DNA of 64,000 nucleotides from Rhynchonema sp. JSB1_4. Lineage: Eukaryota > Nematoda > Chromadorea > Monhysterida > Xyalidae. How positions within the stretch are numbered: the stretch's first letter is position 1; each line of letters starts with the position of its first letter. This document shows positions 14,101 to 24,517 of this stretch, piece after piece. The notes under the pieces were generated by a model. The model was given only the letters and a program-made list of their open reading frames with translations, was not told the DNA's origin and ran no database searches. A program made the position numbers and the translations under genes. Where the stretch lies: positions 1 to 64,000 of the forward strand of contig JASAMV010008195.1 of assembly GCA_030248065.1 (NCBI GenBank). The letters are read 5' to 3'.

Positions 14101-14700
14101 CTTGGACAGTATCAAAATTGGAGATACAGATCGGATCGGTCTTGATCACGTGACTTTTTGTATGAGGGATAATTCGATATTTATCAGGGATATTTACTGC
14201 TGATGACACTAATTTCCACCAGTGAAAAATTGCTCGATAAATCCTTTACCCTAGTGTCTTTAAGTTACGATAGATGATTGAAAACGAAATAACTGAAACC
14301 CCCACATTATTCGAATGGGAGGCGGTGGCAGCGGCCGCTTGTGACCGTCGCGGCAAAAGTCCCCGTTTGCGCCCGTGCTCAATGATGTGTGGCAGTGCTT
14401 GACGGACAATTTTCCAACATGCTTGCGCCGACCGATGTTTGGGCTTGGTCCAGGCTGCTGTTAATTGCACATTGTGTTCAAGTAAATGCATGAATGAATG
14501 ACCTCGAAATGGGATCACTAACGTTTTGCTGGCTTAGGTGGGGGTGGTGGGGATTTGGAGTCCTGTTGTTCCTGTAACTCCAATCCGGCTTTATTCAATT
14601 TTTTTAGTAAGTTTATGGTCTTGATTCGTGTGACGTGGGCTACCAGCGAAGGCCGCTTGGGATATTTTTTCTTGTTCAGCCATGGTTTGTTATTCTTCAT
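11158..14700 (-). CDS. stum: Stum/SPEC3-family membrane protein
   Basis: Members of this family are small multi-pass membrane proteins; Drosophila Stum is needed for mechanosensing in proprioceptive neurons. Exons on the minus strand: 14700-14523, 14457-14306, 14006-13838, 13735-13555, 11377-11158, in phase, giving about 299 residues. The family core is clear across exons 3-4: AIPFLPVPLGALCF and NLLLPGTG, then GTILSGVLGLCFGQPRV and FVGWCWSASWGALLL (two or three hydrophobic segments). The N-terminus is basic and proline-rich (PPPPPKPAK). The last exon (73 codons) has no motif I know. The alternative to using it is reading on to a stop at 13506. I prefer the join because AC|A gives the right phase and the exon is tail-to-tail with the channel gene. 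The 2.2 kb last intron contains a foldback element. Family call confident; last exon moderate. Confidence 0.8.
11411..11602. mobile_element. MITE P2 (ends TAAGGCAAAC...GTTTGCCTTTA)
   Basis: About 190 bp palindromic element with long inverted ends (cgagcccgatttcg / cgaaatcgggctcg). A close copy lies at 59997-60189. It sits in the last Stum intron, directly upstream of exon 5. Confidence 0.8.
11621..11641. repeat. (GACA)n microsatellite
   Basis: Five tandem copies of GACA in the last Stum intron. Confidence 0.9.
11716..13373. mobile_element. Foldback element with ~500-bp inverted arms
   Basis: Left arm about 11716-12225 and right arm about 12870-13373 are diverged reverse complements. They share the ends TTTAAAGGGCTCGGGACA, the gaaacg...tgagggtgcg stretch, aaaataaggtttttaaatt and cgtgacaggcc. 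The 650-bp centre codes for nothing I recognise. No target duplication could be fixed. Arm divergence by eye is about 20-25 percent, so it is old. It lies within the last Stum intron. Confidence 0.8.
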
Positions 14701-15329
14701 GGTGACTGATCATGGGATTTGATTCCGAAAATATAGAGAATTTGAAGAGGACGAAACAAGTGCAGAAAACGAATAGTGTGCTATGCGAACATACTGTAGC
14801 TAACCGACTTTTGTTTTGGAGTCACGAGTGTTCCTTTCCCATTGTCGCTTGGTGCCTGGTGTTATGCATTGATTAGAGACGGATGTGGGTAATTTTGTAA
14901 ATTACAACCTTGTTAACTGGTGGCGGGCACTTTCGAGTGTTATTAGTTGAATTTCAAGTGGTGCGTAATTTACTGGGTCACAGACACATGTAAACAATTG
15001 CTGTCACAAAAATGCTGCTGCGCTCGGCAACGAACTCGGTTGGTTGGCTAGCGTTATCAATCACCCACCAACCAACCATTTGGGGGAAGTTTGGGAAATT
15101 TAGCTGAAATGAAGATGCTGATGCTGGATCATCTTACTGAAACTAAATAAGCAACGCCAGGGATAAAAACGCACAACGCTGCCAGAGCAACCAAGCGTGA
15201 GCTTGATGAGATGTAACGTGAAACATCAGAGAAACAAGCGAGAGTACTTTTTAATTAACCTTGCGCAATCAGGGACGAATGTCCAGAAGAAGACAGGGAG
15301 TCAGACTTTCCACCTCCGAGTGAGATGAG
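14701..15329. other. Intergenic, upstream of the Stum gene
   Basis: No open frame or repeat I can name. It includes one TGAAACATC motif (15219). It ends at the host target site of the transposon stack, GATATGCG (15330-15337). Confidence 0.5.
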
Positions 15330-16528
15330 GATATGCGCAGAGGTCGCAATCGCAATTGGGCCGGGCCGGGCCGCGATTTTGGGCTTTTGGCTCGGGCCGG
15401 GCCGGGCCGGAGATCTGGAGGGTCGGGCCGGGCCGGGCCGGGCACCCCGGCCCGGCCCGAAGCTTCTGAAGTGACTTTTTTTACTGAAAAAGTAGGAATT
15501 TTGTTGTCAAAGAAATACTAAAATTTCTGACGGATTCGGCAAGTAAGCGATCAGCATTGTCCAGTGGTGTAGCTACCCAGGCGGGGCGGCAATCTACTGT
15601 ACCACCAAAAATGTGGGGCGGCAACTTACCTACTGTACCGCCGACCGGCCGCCGAGCTGGGGGAAAAAATTTTTAAGTCTACATATTGATGAAAATGTAC
15701 CGTAAAAACCTAAATAAATACAGCCCCCCCCCGGAATAGAGCCCCCCGTAATACAGCCCCCCCAAAAAGGGGTCAGTGAATTAATAGAGGCCCCCCCGGA
15801 ATAGAGCCCCCCTAAGTAACATCCCCTATACAGTAGTGTATTAAGGCTTGATGTTGATAGTGGTGCACAGCAGTGTAGTTCCTGGTCCGGCGCGGCGCGG
15901 CGGTTAGTGTACCTACCCCTTTTTTCCGTGCGGCGGTTAGTGTACCTCCCTGGGGGGGAAGGGGGGGGGGAAGACCCAAATTCACGAAAAAGTCACTTTT
16001 TGAGGTAGAAAATTTGACCGATTTTTGGCCCTTTTTGAAAAAAATTCTCTATAAAAAGGGTATTCTGGCGACTTTTGACAACATCGACCTAAAAATCACC
16101 CATTTTAGGCCTAAAAATGTCCATTTTAGGCCTAAAAATGCATATTTTGGGCAAAAATTGAGGCGGTTAGTGTACCTGGCGCGGCGGTTAGTGTACTAGT
16201 GTACCTTGGTCGCGGCGGTTAGTGTACCTTAGGGGGGGGACCCCCCCTCGGGTACGTCTGTTCCCCCTCCGAGGTACGCCTGCCCCACTGTTCCCCCTCC
16301 GGCCTCCGGGTACGTCTGCTCCCCCAATTTTTTCCTAAAATGGGCAAATTTAGGCCTAAAATAGGCATTTTTAGGCCAAAAATAGGTAAACTTTAGGTGA
16401 AACCTCCAAAAAAACGCCAAAATACCCTTTTTATAGGAGATTTTTCGCAAAAGAAGGCAAAAATAGTCCAATTTTTCGACCTCAAAAAATGACTTTTTTC
16501 CGTCCCCCCCAGTGTAGTTCCTGGGGGG

Positions 16529-17385
16529 CATAGTAGTAGCTGGGGGGGGGGGGTTCGGGGGGGGGGTTACCCCCCCTCTGAGTACTTACCTACCACAAAA
16601 CCCGAGGGGGGGTTGGGGGGGGTTGAGTACTTACCTCTCACAACTCCCTATCATACCTCTCACAAGCAATTTTATGCCTTTTTAAGGCGAAAATCGGTGT
16701 TTTTCGACCTTATTTCCCCAAAAATCGCGCGCTCCGCGCGCAAACCCACCCATAATACCTATTTTTAGGCGATTTTCGGCGAAAATTTGGAAAAAGTACT
16801 ATTTTTACCTCAATTTTTGGCCAAAATTGTATCACAAAAACGGCGTTTTTTCGCCTTTTTGGGTGACCAAAATCATACCTCTCACGCTTCCGGTCCCAAC
16901 CCCGCATCATACTTACCTCCCACACATGGGCCTGCCACTCAGTGGTGTCGTTGGGAAATCAAAAAGTCAGGATACCGGATACCCAAAATCCAAAATTTTC
17001 GGATACCGGATACCCAAAATGAAAAATCTCGGATACCAGGGGGGGGTTGCTCCCTAAAATGAAAAATCTCGGATACCCAGGGGGGGTTGTTCAAAAAAAG
17101 GTCAATTTTTTAAGAGGAAAATCGAGCAAAATCGGTGTTGAAAGCGCAAAAAATGGTCATTTTGGGGGTTATGCTTGCGCTAGCAAGCGATTTTGAGCAT
17201 TTTGGGGGTAAAATGGGCGATTTTTACGGTTTTCGAAAAAATTTTAGGGTAGGATACCCCTGGACAAAAAGTCAGGATACCGGATACCCCTGGGTGAAAA
17301 AATCAAGATACCGGATACCGGATACTAGGGGGGGGTAACCCCCCCCTCCCCCCCCCCCCCCGACACCACTGCTGCCACTCCACGG
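16529..17385 (-). mobile_element. MITE H1 (reverse) nested in A3
   Basis: Reverse copy of the H family: catagtagtagctgg at the left, ggcctgccact near the right. Units gtgagaggtatgat and gtaggtaagtact; palindrome cgcgcgctccgcgcg-like at about 16725. The right border is approximate because it is degenerate around J1. Confidence 0.7.
16940..17371. mobile_element. hAT-type MITE J1, innermost of the seven-level nest
   Basis: Ends CAGTGGTGTCG / CGACACCACTG; perfect duplication ctgccact (16932 and 17372). Subterminal unit GGATACCGGATACCC repeated at both ends. Confidence 0.9.
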
Positions 17386-18488
17386 GTGGGGGGGGGGGGG
17401 GGGGCCCCCCGCGGGTACGCTATCTCCCCCTCGGGTGGTACACTATCCCCCTATCTCCCCCTCCGGGTACACTATCTCCCCCAATTTTTGCCTAAAATGG
17501 CCATTTTTAGGCCTAAAATGGGCATTTTTAGGCCTAAAATGTGTGATTTTCAGGTCAATGTTCTCAAAAGTCGCCAAAATACCCTTTTTATGAAGAATTT
17601 TTTCCAAAAAGGGGCAAAAATAGGTCAAATTTTCTACCTCAAAAAGTGACTTTTTCCCGAATTTGGGTCTTCCCCCCCCCCTTCCCCCCCCTCGGGGGTA
17701 CACTATCTCCCCCTCCGAAAAAAACGGGGGGTCCGCTATCTCCCCCTCCGGACCAGGAACTACACTGGTCCCCCCCCCAAATTGGGACTTCCCCCCCCCT
17801 TCCCCCCCAGGTAGGTACGTCTGTTCCCCCTCCGAAAATAGTGGAGGGTTCGTCTGTTCCCCCTCCGGACCAGGAACTACACTGCCAGGAACTACACTGG
17901 TGCACAGGTACATTTATGCACGTTTGTTGTTCGTTCAGAGCACATAATAAGCCTCTTATCGACGAATAGACACGAATAAATGCGATTACAAGCGAAAAAA
18001 CATACTTTCAAACCCCTTTTTAGGGGTTTTTAGGGGTATTTCTGGGAACAATTTTTCAGGTTCGGGTCAGTGAATTAATAGAGCCCCCCCGGAATAGAGC
18101 CCCCCCGTAATAGAGCCCCCCAAAATGGGGTCTGTGAATTAATAGAGCCCTCCCTTCTATCTAGGTTTTTACGGTACTCTAAAACGCGCATGTCGCGCGT
18201 AGCGCGCGATTTTTCGTCTATTTGGAGTGAAAGATACCGATTTTATGCCATTTTGAGCCAAAAATCGCAACTTATTGTACGTGTACCAGCCGCCGGGCGG
18301 CGACCTACCCACTGTATGTACCAAGATGCAGGGTAGTACTTGGGGGGGGGTGGGGGTTGGTCCCCCCCAAATTCATTCATCTATCTATCGTCAACACTTT
18401 TTGATTTCATCCAGTGTAGTTCCTGGTCCGGCGGGGAAATTAGTGTACCTCCCTACTTTTTCGGAGGGGAAATTAGTGTACCTCCCTG

Positions 18489-18968
18489 CAGTGTAGTGGC
18501 AGGCAGATGGTTGCAAGGTACCCTTGGGGGGGGATGGATCCAGATGGTTGCAAGGTACCCCCCTACCCAGCCTCCGGGAGGTTGCAAGGTACCCCTGAGG
18601 TCCGAAAGTCCCCTGAGGTCCCCCGAAGGTCCCCTGAGGGTGTTTTTTGCATGCATTATACTGCAAATTTGGCCGAAAAATTGGTACTTTTTTGCATTTT
18701 GGCCGAAAATGTGCCTAAAATACCTATTATATGGAGGTTTGCGCGCGGAGCGCGCGATTTTTGGGGTTTTGAGGTCGAAAAACACCCATTTTTGCCTATA
18801 AAAACCATAAATTGATGGTTGCAAGGTACCCTCCGGGGTGGTTGCAAGGTACCTACCCTTCCCCCCCCCCCATCCCCCCCCAAGGGGTGGTTGCAAGGTA
18901 CCTACTCCTTAGGGGGGGAATCCCCCCCATCCCCCCCCCCAGCCACTACATCCACTACTACTACACTG
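18489..18968. mobile_element. MITE B1 nested in A2
   Basis: Ends CAGTGTAGTGGCAGGC ... CTACACTG; perfect duplication cctccctg (18481 and 18969). Unit ATGGTTGCAAGGTACCC, three copies near each end; central gcgcgcggagcgcgcg palindrome. Confidence 0.92.
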
Positions 18969-19223
18969 CCTCCCTGGCTCCCTGGGGGGGAAGGGGGGGA
19001 AGACCCAAAATCAGGAAAAGTCACTTTTTGAGGTAGAAAATTTGACCTATTTGTACCCCTTTTTGGAAAAAATTCTTCATAAAAAGGGTATTTTGGCGAC
19101 TTTTGAGAACATTGACCTGAAAATCACACATTTTAGGCCTAAAATGCCCATTTTAGGCCTAAAAATGGCCATTTTAGGCAAAAATTGGGGAAATTAGTGT
19201 ACCCGGAGGGGAAATTAGTGTAC

Positions 19224-19940
19224 CAGTGGGGTGGGGTCGAAAACCCCGAAAAAAAACCCCGAAAAAAAACCCCGAAAAATAAAAACCCCGAAAATAAAAC
19301 CCCGAAAACGAAAAACCCCGAAAAACATAAAATGTGTGGAAAACAATTCTTTTGGTTAGAGAAGGGTATTCATGTCGTTCGTGCACCAAAAAATGGGCAC
19401 TGGTACAGTTCGGGCACAAGTTAGGTAATTCTCCTTTGTTCATGTCTTCCTGGCTGGCAGCCTAAGCCTAAGCCTAACCCTGAATGAAGGCCTATTCTGT
19501 TAAACTTTTGTGGATGTTGTCTTCATGTGGCCAGGTCTTCCTGGCTGGCAGCCTAAGCCTAAGCCAAACCCTGAAAGAAAGCCTGTGCAGCTGTACATTT
19601 GTGGATGTTTCCTTCATATGGACATGTCTTCGTGGCTGGTAGCCTAAGCCTAAGCCTATGAACAAGCCTAAGCCCAAGTCTAGGTTCAAGTCTGATCCGA
19701 AGCCAATTTATCAAGTGTAGGGGTGATGTTTCACTCGTGGGTCACGAGCGACATGAATACCCACCTCTAACAAGATTTTTTTTTCATCCCTGACATTATT
19801 TATTTTTCGGGCTTTTTTCGGGGTTTTTCGTTTTCGGGGTTTTATTTTCGGGGGTTTTCATTTTCGGGATTTTTTTTCGGGGTTTTCCGTTTCGGGGTTT
19901 TTTTTTGGGTTTTTTTTCGGGGTTTTCGACGGCCACCTAC
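19224..19940. mobile_element. Element K nested in A2
   Basis: Starts CAGTGGGGTGGGGTCG and ends CGACGGCCACCTAC, with AAACCCCG-type repeats at the left and their reverse complement at the right. Flanks tagtgtac / cagtgtgc match 6 of 8. Its centre contains three ~95-bp repeats with TTAGGC-like hexamers. Borders are tentative. Confidence 0.6.
19430..19700. repeat. Three ~95-bp tandem repeats with GCCTAAGCCTAAGCC
   Basis: Each unit runs catgtcttcctggctggcag, then gcctaagcctaagcc, then tgtggatgttgtcttcat. The hexamer GCCTAA is the complement of the nematode telomere repeat TTAGGC. Copies start near 19440, 19530 and 19620. Confidence 0.75.
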
Positions 19941-20247
19941 CAGTGTGCCTTGGTCGGGGAAATTAGTGTACCGTAGGGGGGGGGTCCCCCTCCCCCCCAG
20001 GAACTACACTGATTTCATCTATCTATCGTCAACACTTACGGGCTAATCTATCTATCGTCAACAAATTTTGGGAACAATCTATCTATCGTCAACGCATTTC
20101 GAACCCAAAATTGACATTTTTGACTCAAAATGGCTCAAAATCGGTATTTTTCACCCCAAATAGGCAAAAAATCGCGCGCTACGCGCGGATTTAGTACATC
20201 TAAGTACATTTTCATTAATATTTACACATTATTATCTGCTTAGTACA

Positions 20248-20677
20248 CAGTGTAGTGGCAGGCAAATGGTTGCAAGGTACCCTTGGGGGGGATGGATCCA
20301 CATGGTTGCAAGGTACCCCCTACCCAGCCTCCGGAAGGTTGCAAGGTACCCCTGAGGTCCGAAAAAGGGTGTTTTTTGCATGCATTATACTGCAAATTTG
20401 GCCGAAAAATAGGTACTTTTTTGCATTTTGGCCGAAAATTTGCCTAAAATACCAATTATATGGAGGATTGCGCGCGGAGCGCGCGAATTTTGGGGTTTTG
20501 AGGTCGAAAAACACCCATTTTTGCCTATAAAAACCATGAATTGATGGTTGCAAGGTACCCTCCGGGGTGGTTGCAAGGTACCTACCCTTCCCCCCATCCC
20601 CCCCGAAGGGGTGGTTGCAAGGTACCTACTCCTTAGGGGGGGGGAATCCCCCCCCCATCCCCCCAGCCACTACACTG
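20248..20677. mobile_element. MITE B2 nested in C1
   Basis: B-family ends; perfect duplication ttagtaca (20240 and 20678). Very similar to B1, B3 and B4. Confidence 0.92.
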
Positions 20678-21261
20678 TTAGTACACTGACTATACTATAC
20701 CTTGATTTTTGGCGACCCCCCCCCCCACCATCTATCTATCGTCAACAAGTTTGGGTCGACCCCCCAGATTTCGGACTTGGGTCATCTATCTATCGTCAAC
20801 ACATTTCATGTCCCAATCCATCTATCGTCAACACCCTGACCAAGTACTACACTGCCAAGATCAATGTTGGAGGTGGGGGGTTTGGGGGGTAGCCCCCCCA
20901 GTACAGTAGGTATCCCCCCTCGCCTGGTACAGTAGGTATCCCCCCGATGTTTGGCATAGTACAGTAGGTATCCCCCGATTTTCACCCCGGTACAGTAGGT
21001 ATCCCCCCCGATTTTGCGCCAAAAGTGCCAATTTTTGACCAAAATGGCCAAAATTAGTGTAAAATCAGTGGTTTTTACCTCAAATTACCCAAAATTCGCG
21101 CGCTACGCGCGCAAATAGTACGTTTTCACACGATTCCACACATAATAAAAACATTAAAGTTTTCACCCAAAAACCTGACGCCCCAAACCCCCCAAACCCC
21201 CCCCCCCCCCCAGGTACGTAACCCCCCAGGCCATCGGCTCTGGTACAGTAGGTATCCCCCC

Positions 21262-22387
21262 ATAGTTTTTTTAGACACTTTTTAGGTGCAATTTGCACCT
21301 AAAAAATCAGAATTGCACCTAAAAATTCAGGGTTAGGTGCAAGGTTGCACCTAAAATTTTGGGCCCTTATTTGCTTAATTTAGCATTTATACAGCATCTT
21401 TTAAGGTTGGAAAGCTTAGAAACAAGAAAAATGCGCTGCGCGGCTTTTCATTCCTTCCAATAAATTCCATCGAAGCATTTGGTCGACAATCGACAAAAAA
21501 TATTGATCTGATTGATTGATTTCGTACACAGTTAAGTACCTGGTGTGCTGGTGATAAGATTCAAAACAAATACATGCTGTACTAGGATCAGTGTAGTTCC
21601 TGGTCCGGCGAGGCGGTTAGTGAACCTACCCACTTTGTCGGTGCGGCGGTTAGTGTAGTGCACCTCCCTGTGGGGGGAAGACCAAAATTCAGGAAAACGT
21701 CCTTCTTTGAGGTCAATAATTTGACATATTTTTGCCCTTTTTGGAAAAAAATTCTCCATAAATAGGGTATTTTGGCGACTTTTGACAACATTGATCTGAA
21801 AATTACCCATTTTAGGCCTAAAAATGCCCATCTTGGGCTAAAAATGCCTATTTTAGGCAAAATTGCGACGGTTAATGTACCTGGTGCGGCGGTTAGTGTA
21901 CTAGTGTACCTTGGTCGCGGCGGTTAGTGTACCTTAGGAAGGGACCCCCCTCCCCCCAGGAACTACACTGACTAGAACTAGAGCAGAGCATGACAACAGT
22001 ATTAGATACCCACACAAAGTAAATGAACAGCGAAAGTAATTGATTCGTACGTGACCCCAAATGTGGATATGGTAACATGAAAATTTTACTGTTTCGTTTT
22101 CTTCTCAATCGGTTCTCAATAATGAAACTAGTACAAAACGTGCTACAAAATCTTGAACTTTCCCTGAAAAGTTTGCTTTTGCTAAAGGAAAAGGCATTCA
22201 TTGCTTTACAACTTTATTGAACTTCTAAAAGCACGCAAATAGCATTGAACACACAACCTGGCAAAAAAGCCTAAAATTGGCGTTTTTTGTCCAAAATAGG
22301 GGTTGCACCTACTTTGGCCAGCTTGCACCTAAAAATTGGGTGGTTGCACCTAAGTTGCACCTAGTGAATTTTGAAAAAAAAACCCTG
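21262..22387. mobile_element. MITE S1 nested in D
   Basis: Flanked by atcccccc (21254 and 22388; low complexity). Terminal (C)ATAGTTTTTTT / AAAAAAAAACCCTG. Repeated unit TTGCACCTAAAA at both ends. Hosts A7. A related stretch is at about 39235-39465. Confidence 0.65.
21599..21970. mobile_element. MITE A7 nested in S1
   Basis: A-family ends; flanks actaggat / actagaac (6 of 8). Unit GCGGCGGTTAGTGTACC. No insertion inside, so its 372 bp gives the natural A length. Confidence 0.85.
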
Positions 22388-22813
22388 ATCCCCCCTCTCC
22401 GAGCGCGGTACAGTAGGTATCCCCCCTCCAGAGTACCTCCAACACTGGCCAAGATGGAGCGTCAATCTACCTAAGTCCTAACCTACTGTACCTAGGGGGA
22501 CCCCCACCCACCTGCTACACCATTGGTATTGTCTATCTGACGACTTTTTTATAGAAAACAATGAATTTTCAACCAAAAAATAGGCTAAAAAATCGCAAAA
22601 ATTATGACAAAAATTGGGTTAAAATCTGAGCCAAAAATTCGGGCCGGGCCGGGCCGGAGATTTGGGGGTTCGGGCCCGGCCGGGCCGGAGATTTGGGGGC
22701 TCGGGCCGGGCCGGCCAAACCCGGCCCGATTGCGACCTCTGGATCAGTGTAGTGGCAGGCCCATGTGTGGGAGGTACCGTATGATGCGGGGTTGGGACCG
22801 GATGCGTCAGAGG

Positions 22814-23241
22814 CAGTGAGTGGCAGGCAAATGGTTGCAAGGTACCCTTGGGGGGGGGATGGATCCAGATGGTTGCAAGGTACCCCCCTACCCAGCCTCC
22901 GGAAGGTTGCAAGGTACCCCTGAGGTCCGAAAAAAGGGTGTTTTTTGCATGCATTATACTGCAAATTTGGCCGAAAAATAGGCACTTTTTTGCATTTTGG
23001 CCGAAAATTTGCCTAAAATACCTATTATGTGGAGGTTTGCGCGCGGAGCGCGCGAATTTTGGGGTTTTGAGGTCGAAAAACACCCATTTTTGCCTATAAA
23101 AACCATAAATGATGGTTGCAAGGTACCCTCCGGGGTGGTTGCAAGGTACCTACCCTTCCCCCCCATCCCCCCAAGGGGTGGTTGCAAGGTACCTACTCCT
23201 TAGGGGGGGAATCCCCCCATCCCCCCCCAGCCACTACATTG
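22814..23241. mobile_element. MITE B3 nested in H2
   Basis: Perfect duplication gtcagagg (22806 and 23242); ends CAGTGAGTGGCAGGC / GCCACTACATTG. Confidence 0.92.
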
Positions 23242-23590
23242 GTCAGAGGTATGATTTTGGTCACCCAAAAAGTCGAAAAAACACCGTTTTTGTGATACAA
23301 TTTTGGCCAAAAAATGAGGTAAAAATAGTACTTTTTCCAAATTTTCGCCGAAAATCGCCTAAAAACAGGTATTTTGTGTGGGTCGATTTTTGGGAAACTA
23401 AGGTCGAAAAACACCGATTTTTGCCTTAAAAAGGTATAAAATTGCTTGTGAGAGGTATGATTTGGAGTTGTACACCGCTCTATCCGTAACTTTCCACTGG
23501 CCCACTAACACCTGTAATTATTTATGGTTTCCTTGTTACTGTCCAGCTTATGCGTGTTGTTGACGTTACCATGTTGCTTCTGAGGCAATA

Positions 23591-23980
23591 AGTAGTCCTG
23601 GGGGGAGGGGGGTCCCCCCTCGGGTACGTCTGTTCCCCCTCCGTGGTACGCCTGGCCCACTGTTCCCCCTCCGGGTACGTCTGCTCCCCCAATTTTTACC
23701 TAAAATAGGCAAATTTTGGCCTAAAATAGGCATTTTAGGCATAAAATGAGTGATTTTCAGGTCAGTCGTCAAAAATCGCCAAAATACCCTTTTTATTGAG
23801 GTTTTTTCCTAAAAGGGGCAAAAATGAGCCAAATTTTCTACCTCAAAAAATGACTTCTCCAAATTTGGGTCCTCCCCCCTTCCGGGTCCTTCCCCCTCCC
23901 CCCCCAGGTGGGTACGTCTGCTCCCCCTCCAAAAAAAGAGGGGTACCGCCTGTTCCCCCTCCGGACCAGGAACTACACTG
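23591..23980 (-). mobile_element. MITE A4 nested in H2 (left end decayed)
   Basis: A-family body with unit GGTACGTCTGTTCCCCCTCC. Right end CCAGGAACTACACTG intact, left end degenerate (aagtagtcctgg). No duplication found. Confidence 0.75.
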
Positions 23981-24034
23981 CCCTCCCAAGCCCCCTCGGG
24001 TTTTGTGGTAGGTAAGTACTGAGAGGGGGGCAAC

Positions 24035-24517
24035 CAGGGTAGTACTTGGGGGGGGGGGGGGGGGGGCCCCCCTCCCCCCCCAAATTCATCTATCTATCGT
24101 CAACACTTTTTGATTTCATCTATCTATCGTCAACACTTATGGGCAAATCTATCTATCGTCAACAAATTCTGGGAACAATCTATCTATCGTCAACACATTT
24201 CGACCCCAAAATGGGCATTTTTGCCTCAAAATGGCTCAAAATCTGTATTTTTTGTCCCAAATAGGCAAAAAATCGCGCGCTACGCGCGTATTTAGTACAT
24301 CTAAGTACATTTTCATTAATATTTACACATTATTAGCTACTTAGTACACTATACTATACCTTGATTTTTGGCGACCCCCCCCCCCACCATCTATCTATCG
24401 TCAACAAGTTTGGGTCGACCCCCCCCCCAGATTTCGGACTTGGGTCATCTATCTATCGTCAACACATTTCGGGTCCCAATCTATCTATCGTCAACACCCT
24501 GACCAAGTACTACACTG
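24035..24517. mobile_element. MITE C2 nested in H2
   Basis: Perfect duplication ggggcaac (24027 and 24518). Uninterrupted copy: 483 bp with seven or more ATCTATCTATCGTCAACA units and the central palindrome. Confidence 0.92.

Larger units (their letters stand above)
16510..17767. mobile_element. MITE A3 nested in A1
   Basis: A-family ends; duplication gtcccccc (16502 and 17768). Subterminal unit GGTACACTATCTCCCCCTCC. Split near its left end by H1. Confidence 0.85.
15871..17899. mobile_element. hAT-type MITE A1 nested in E1 (composite of two A copies)
   Basis: Ends CAGTGTAGTTCCTGG / CCAGGAACTACACTG; perfect 8-bp duplication gtgcacag (15863 and 17900). Left part has the unit GCGGCGGTTAGTGTACC. 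Near 16235 it switches in a G/C tract to a second copy with the unit GGTACGTCTGTTCCCCCTCC, and the right end carries two consecutive right termini. It appears to be one A copy inserted into another and then recombined. Confidence 0.88.
15700..18174. mobile_element. Tc1/mariner-like MITE E1 nested in G
   Basis: Ends CCGTAAAAACCTA...TAGGTTTTTACGG flanked by TA. The body carries the repeated phrase gtgaattaatagagccccc. It was split by A1 at 15871. About 440 bp without the insertion. Confidence 0.85.
18412..20011. mobile_element. MITE A2 nested in C1
   Basis: A-family ends; perfect duplication atttcatc (18404 and 20012). The unit here is GGGGAAATTAGTGTACC, not GCGGCGGTTAGTGTACC. It hosts B1 and K. 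Confidence 0.92.
18329..20854. mobile_element. MITE C1 nested in G
   Basis: Ends CAGGGTAGTACTTGG / CCAAGTACTACACTG. Duplication ccaagatg at the left (18321); the right copy ccaagat+g is split by element D. Unit ATCTATCTATCGTCAACA in direct orientation near both ends; central palindrome cgcgcgctacgcgcg at about 20172. About 480 bp without A2 and B2. Confidence 0.9.
20862..22447. mobile_element. MITE D nested in G at the C1 border
   Basis: Ends CAATGTTGGAGGT / ACCTCCAACACTG; perfect duplication gccaagat (20854 and 22448). The target overlaps the end of C1 and its duplication, so D is younger than C1. Unit GGTACAGTAGGTATCCCCC; palindrome gcgcgctacgcgcgc at about 21096. Hosts S1. Confidence 0.88.
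15562..22525. mobile_element. hAT-type MITE G nested in F1
   Basis: Ends CAGTGGTGTAGC / GCTACACCATTG; target duplications gcattgtc (15554) and gtattgtc (22526), 7 of 8 identical. Subterminal CTACTGTACC units and a central GCGCG palindrome (about 18190). About 360 bp without insertions. Confidence 0.88.
15338..22741. mobile_element. MITE F1, outermost element of the nested stack
   Basis: Ends CAGAGGTCGCAATCG...CGATTGCGACCTCTG, with GGGCC/GGGCCGG runs near both ends. The left target duplication is gatatgcg (15330-15337). The right copy is split by the later H2 insertion: gat at 22742-22744 and atgcg at 24567-24571. With nested insertions removed the element is about 430 bp. Confidence 0.9.

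Noticed and set aside
17646..17969. Long Pro/Gly-rich open frames in the G/C-tract region (many between 15.3 and 26 kb, both strands)
   Set aside because: They translate poly-C/poly-G tracts and MITE units and are overlapped by equally long frames on the other strand; no conserved domain.
18360..24500. Regularly repeated 18-nt units (ATCTATCTATCGTCAACA) that resemble a CRISPR array
   Set aside because: The host is eukaryotic, spacing is irregular, units lie near the ends of elements with 8-bp target duplications, and no cas genes exist.
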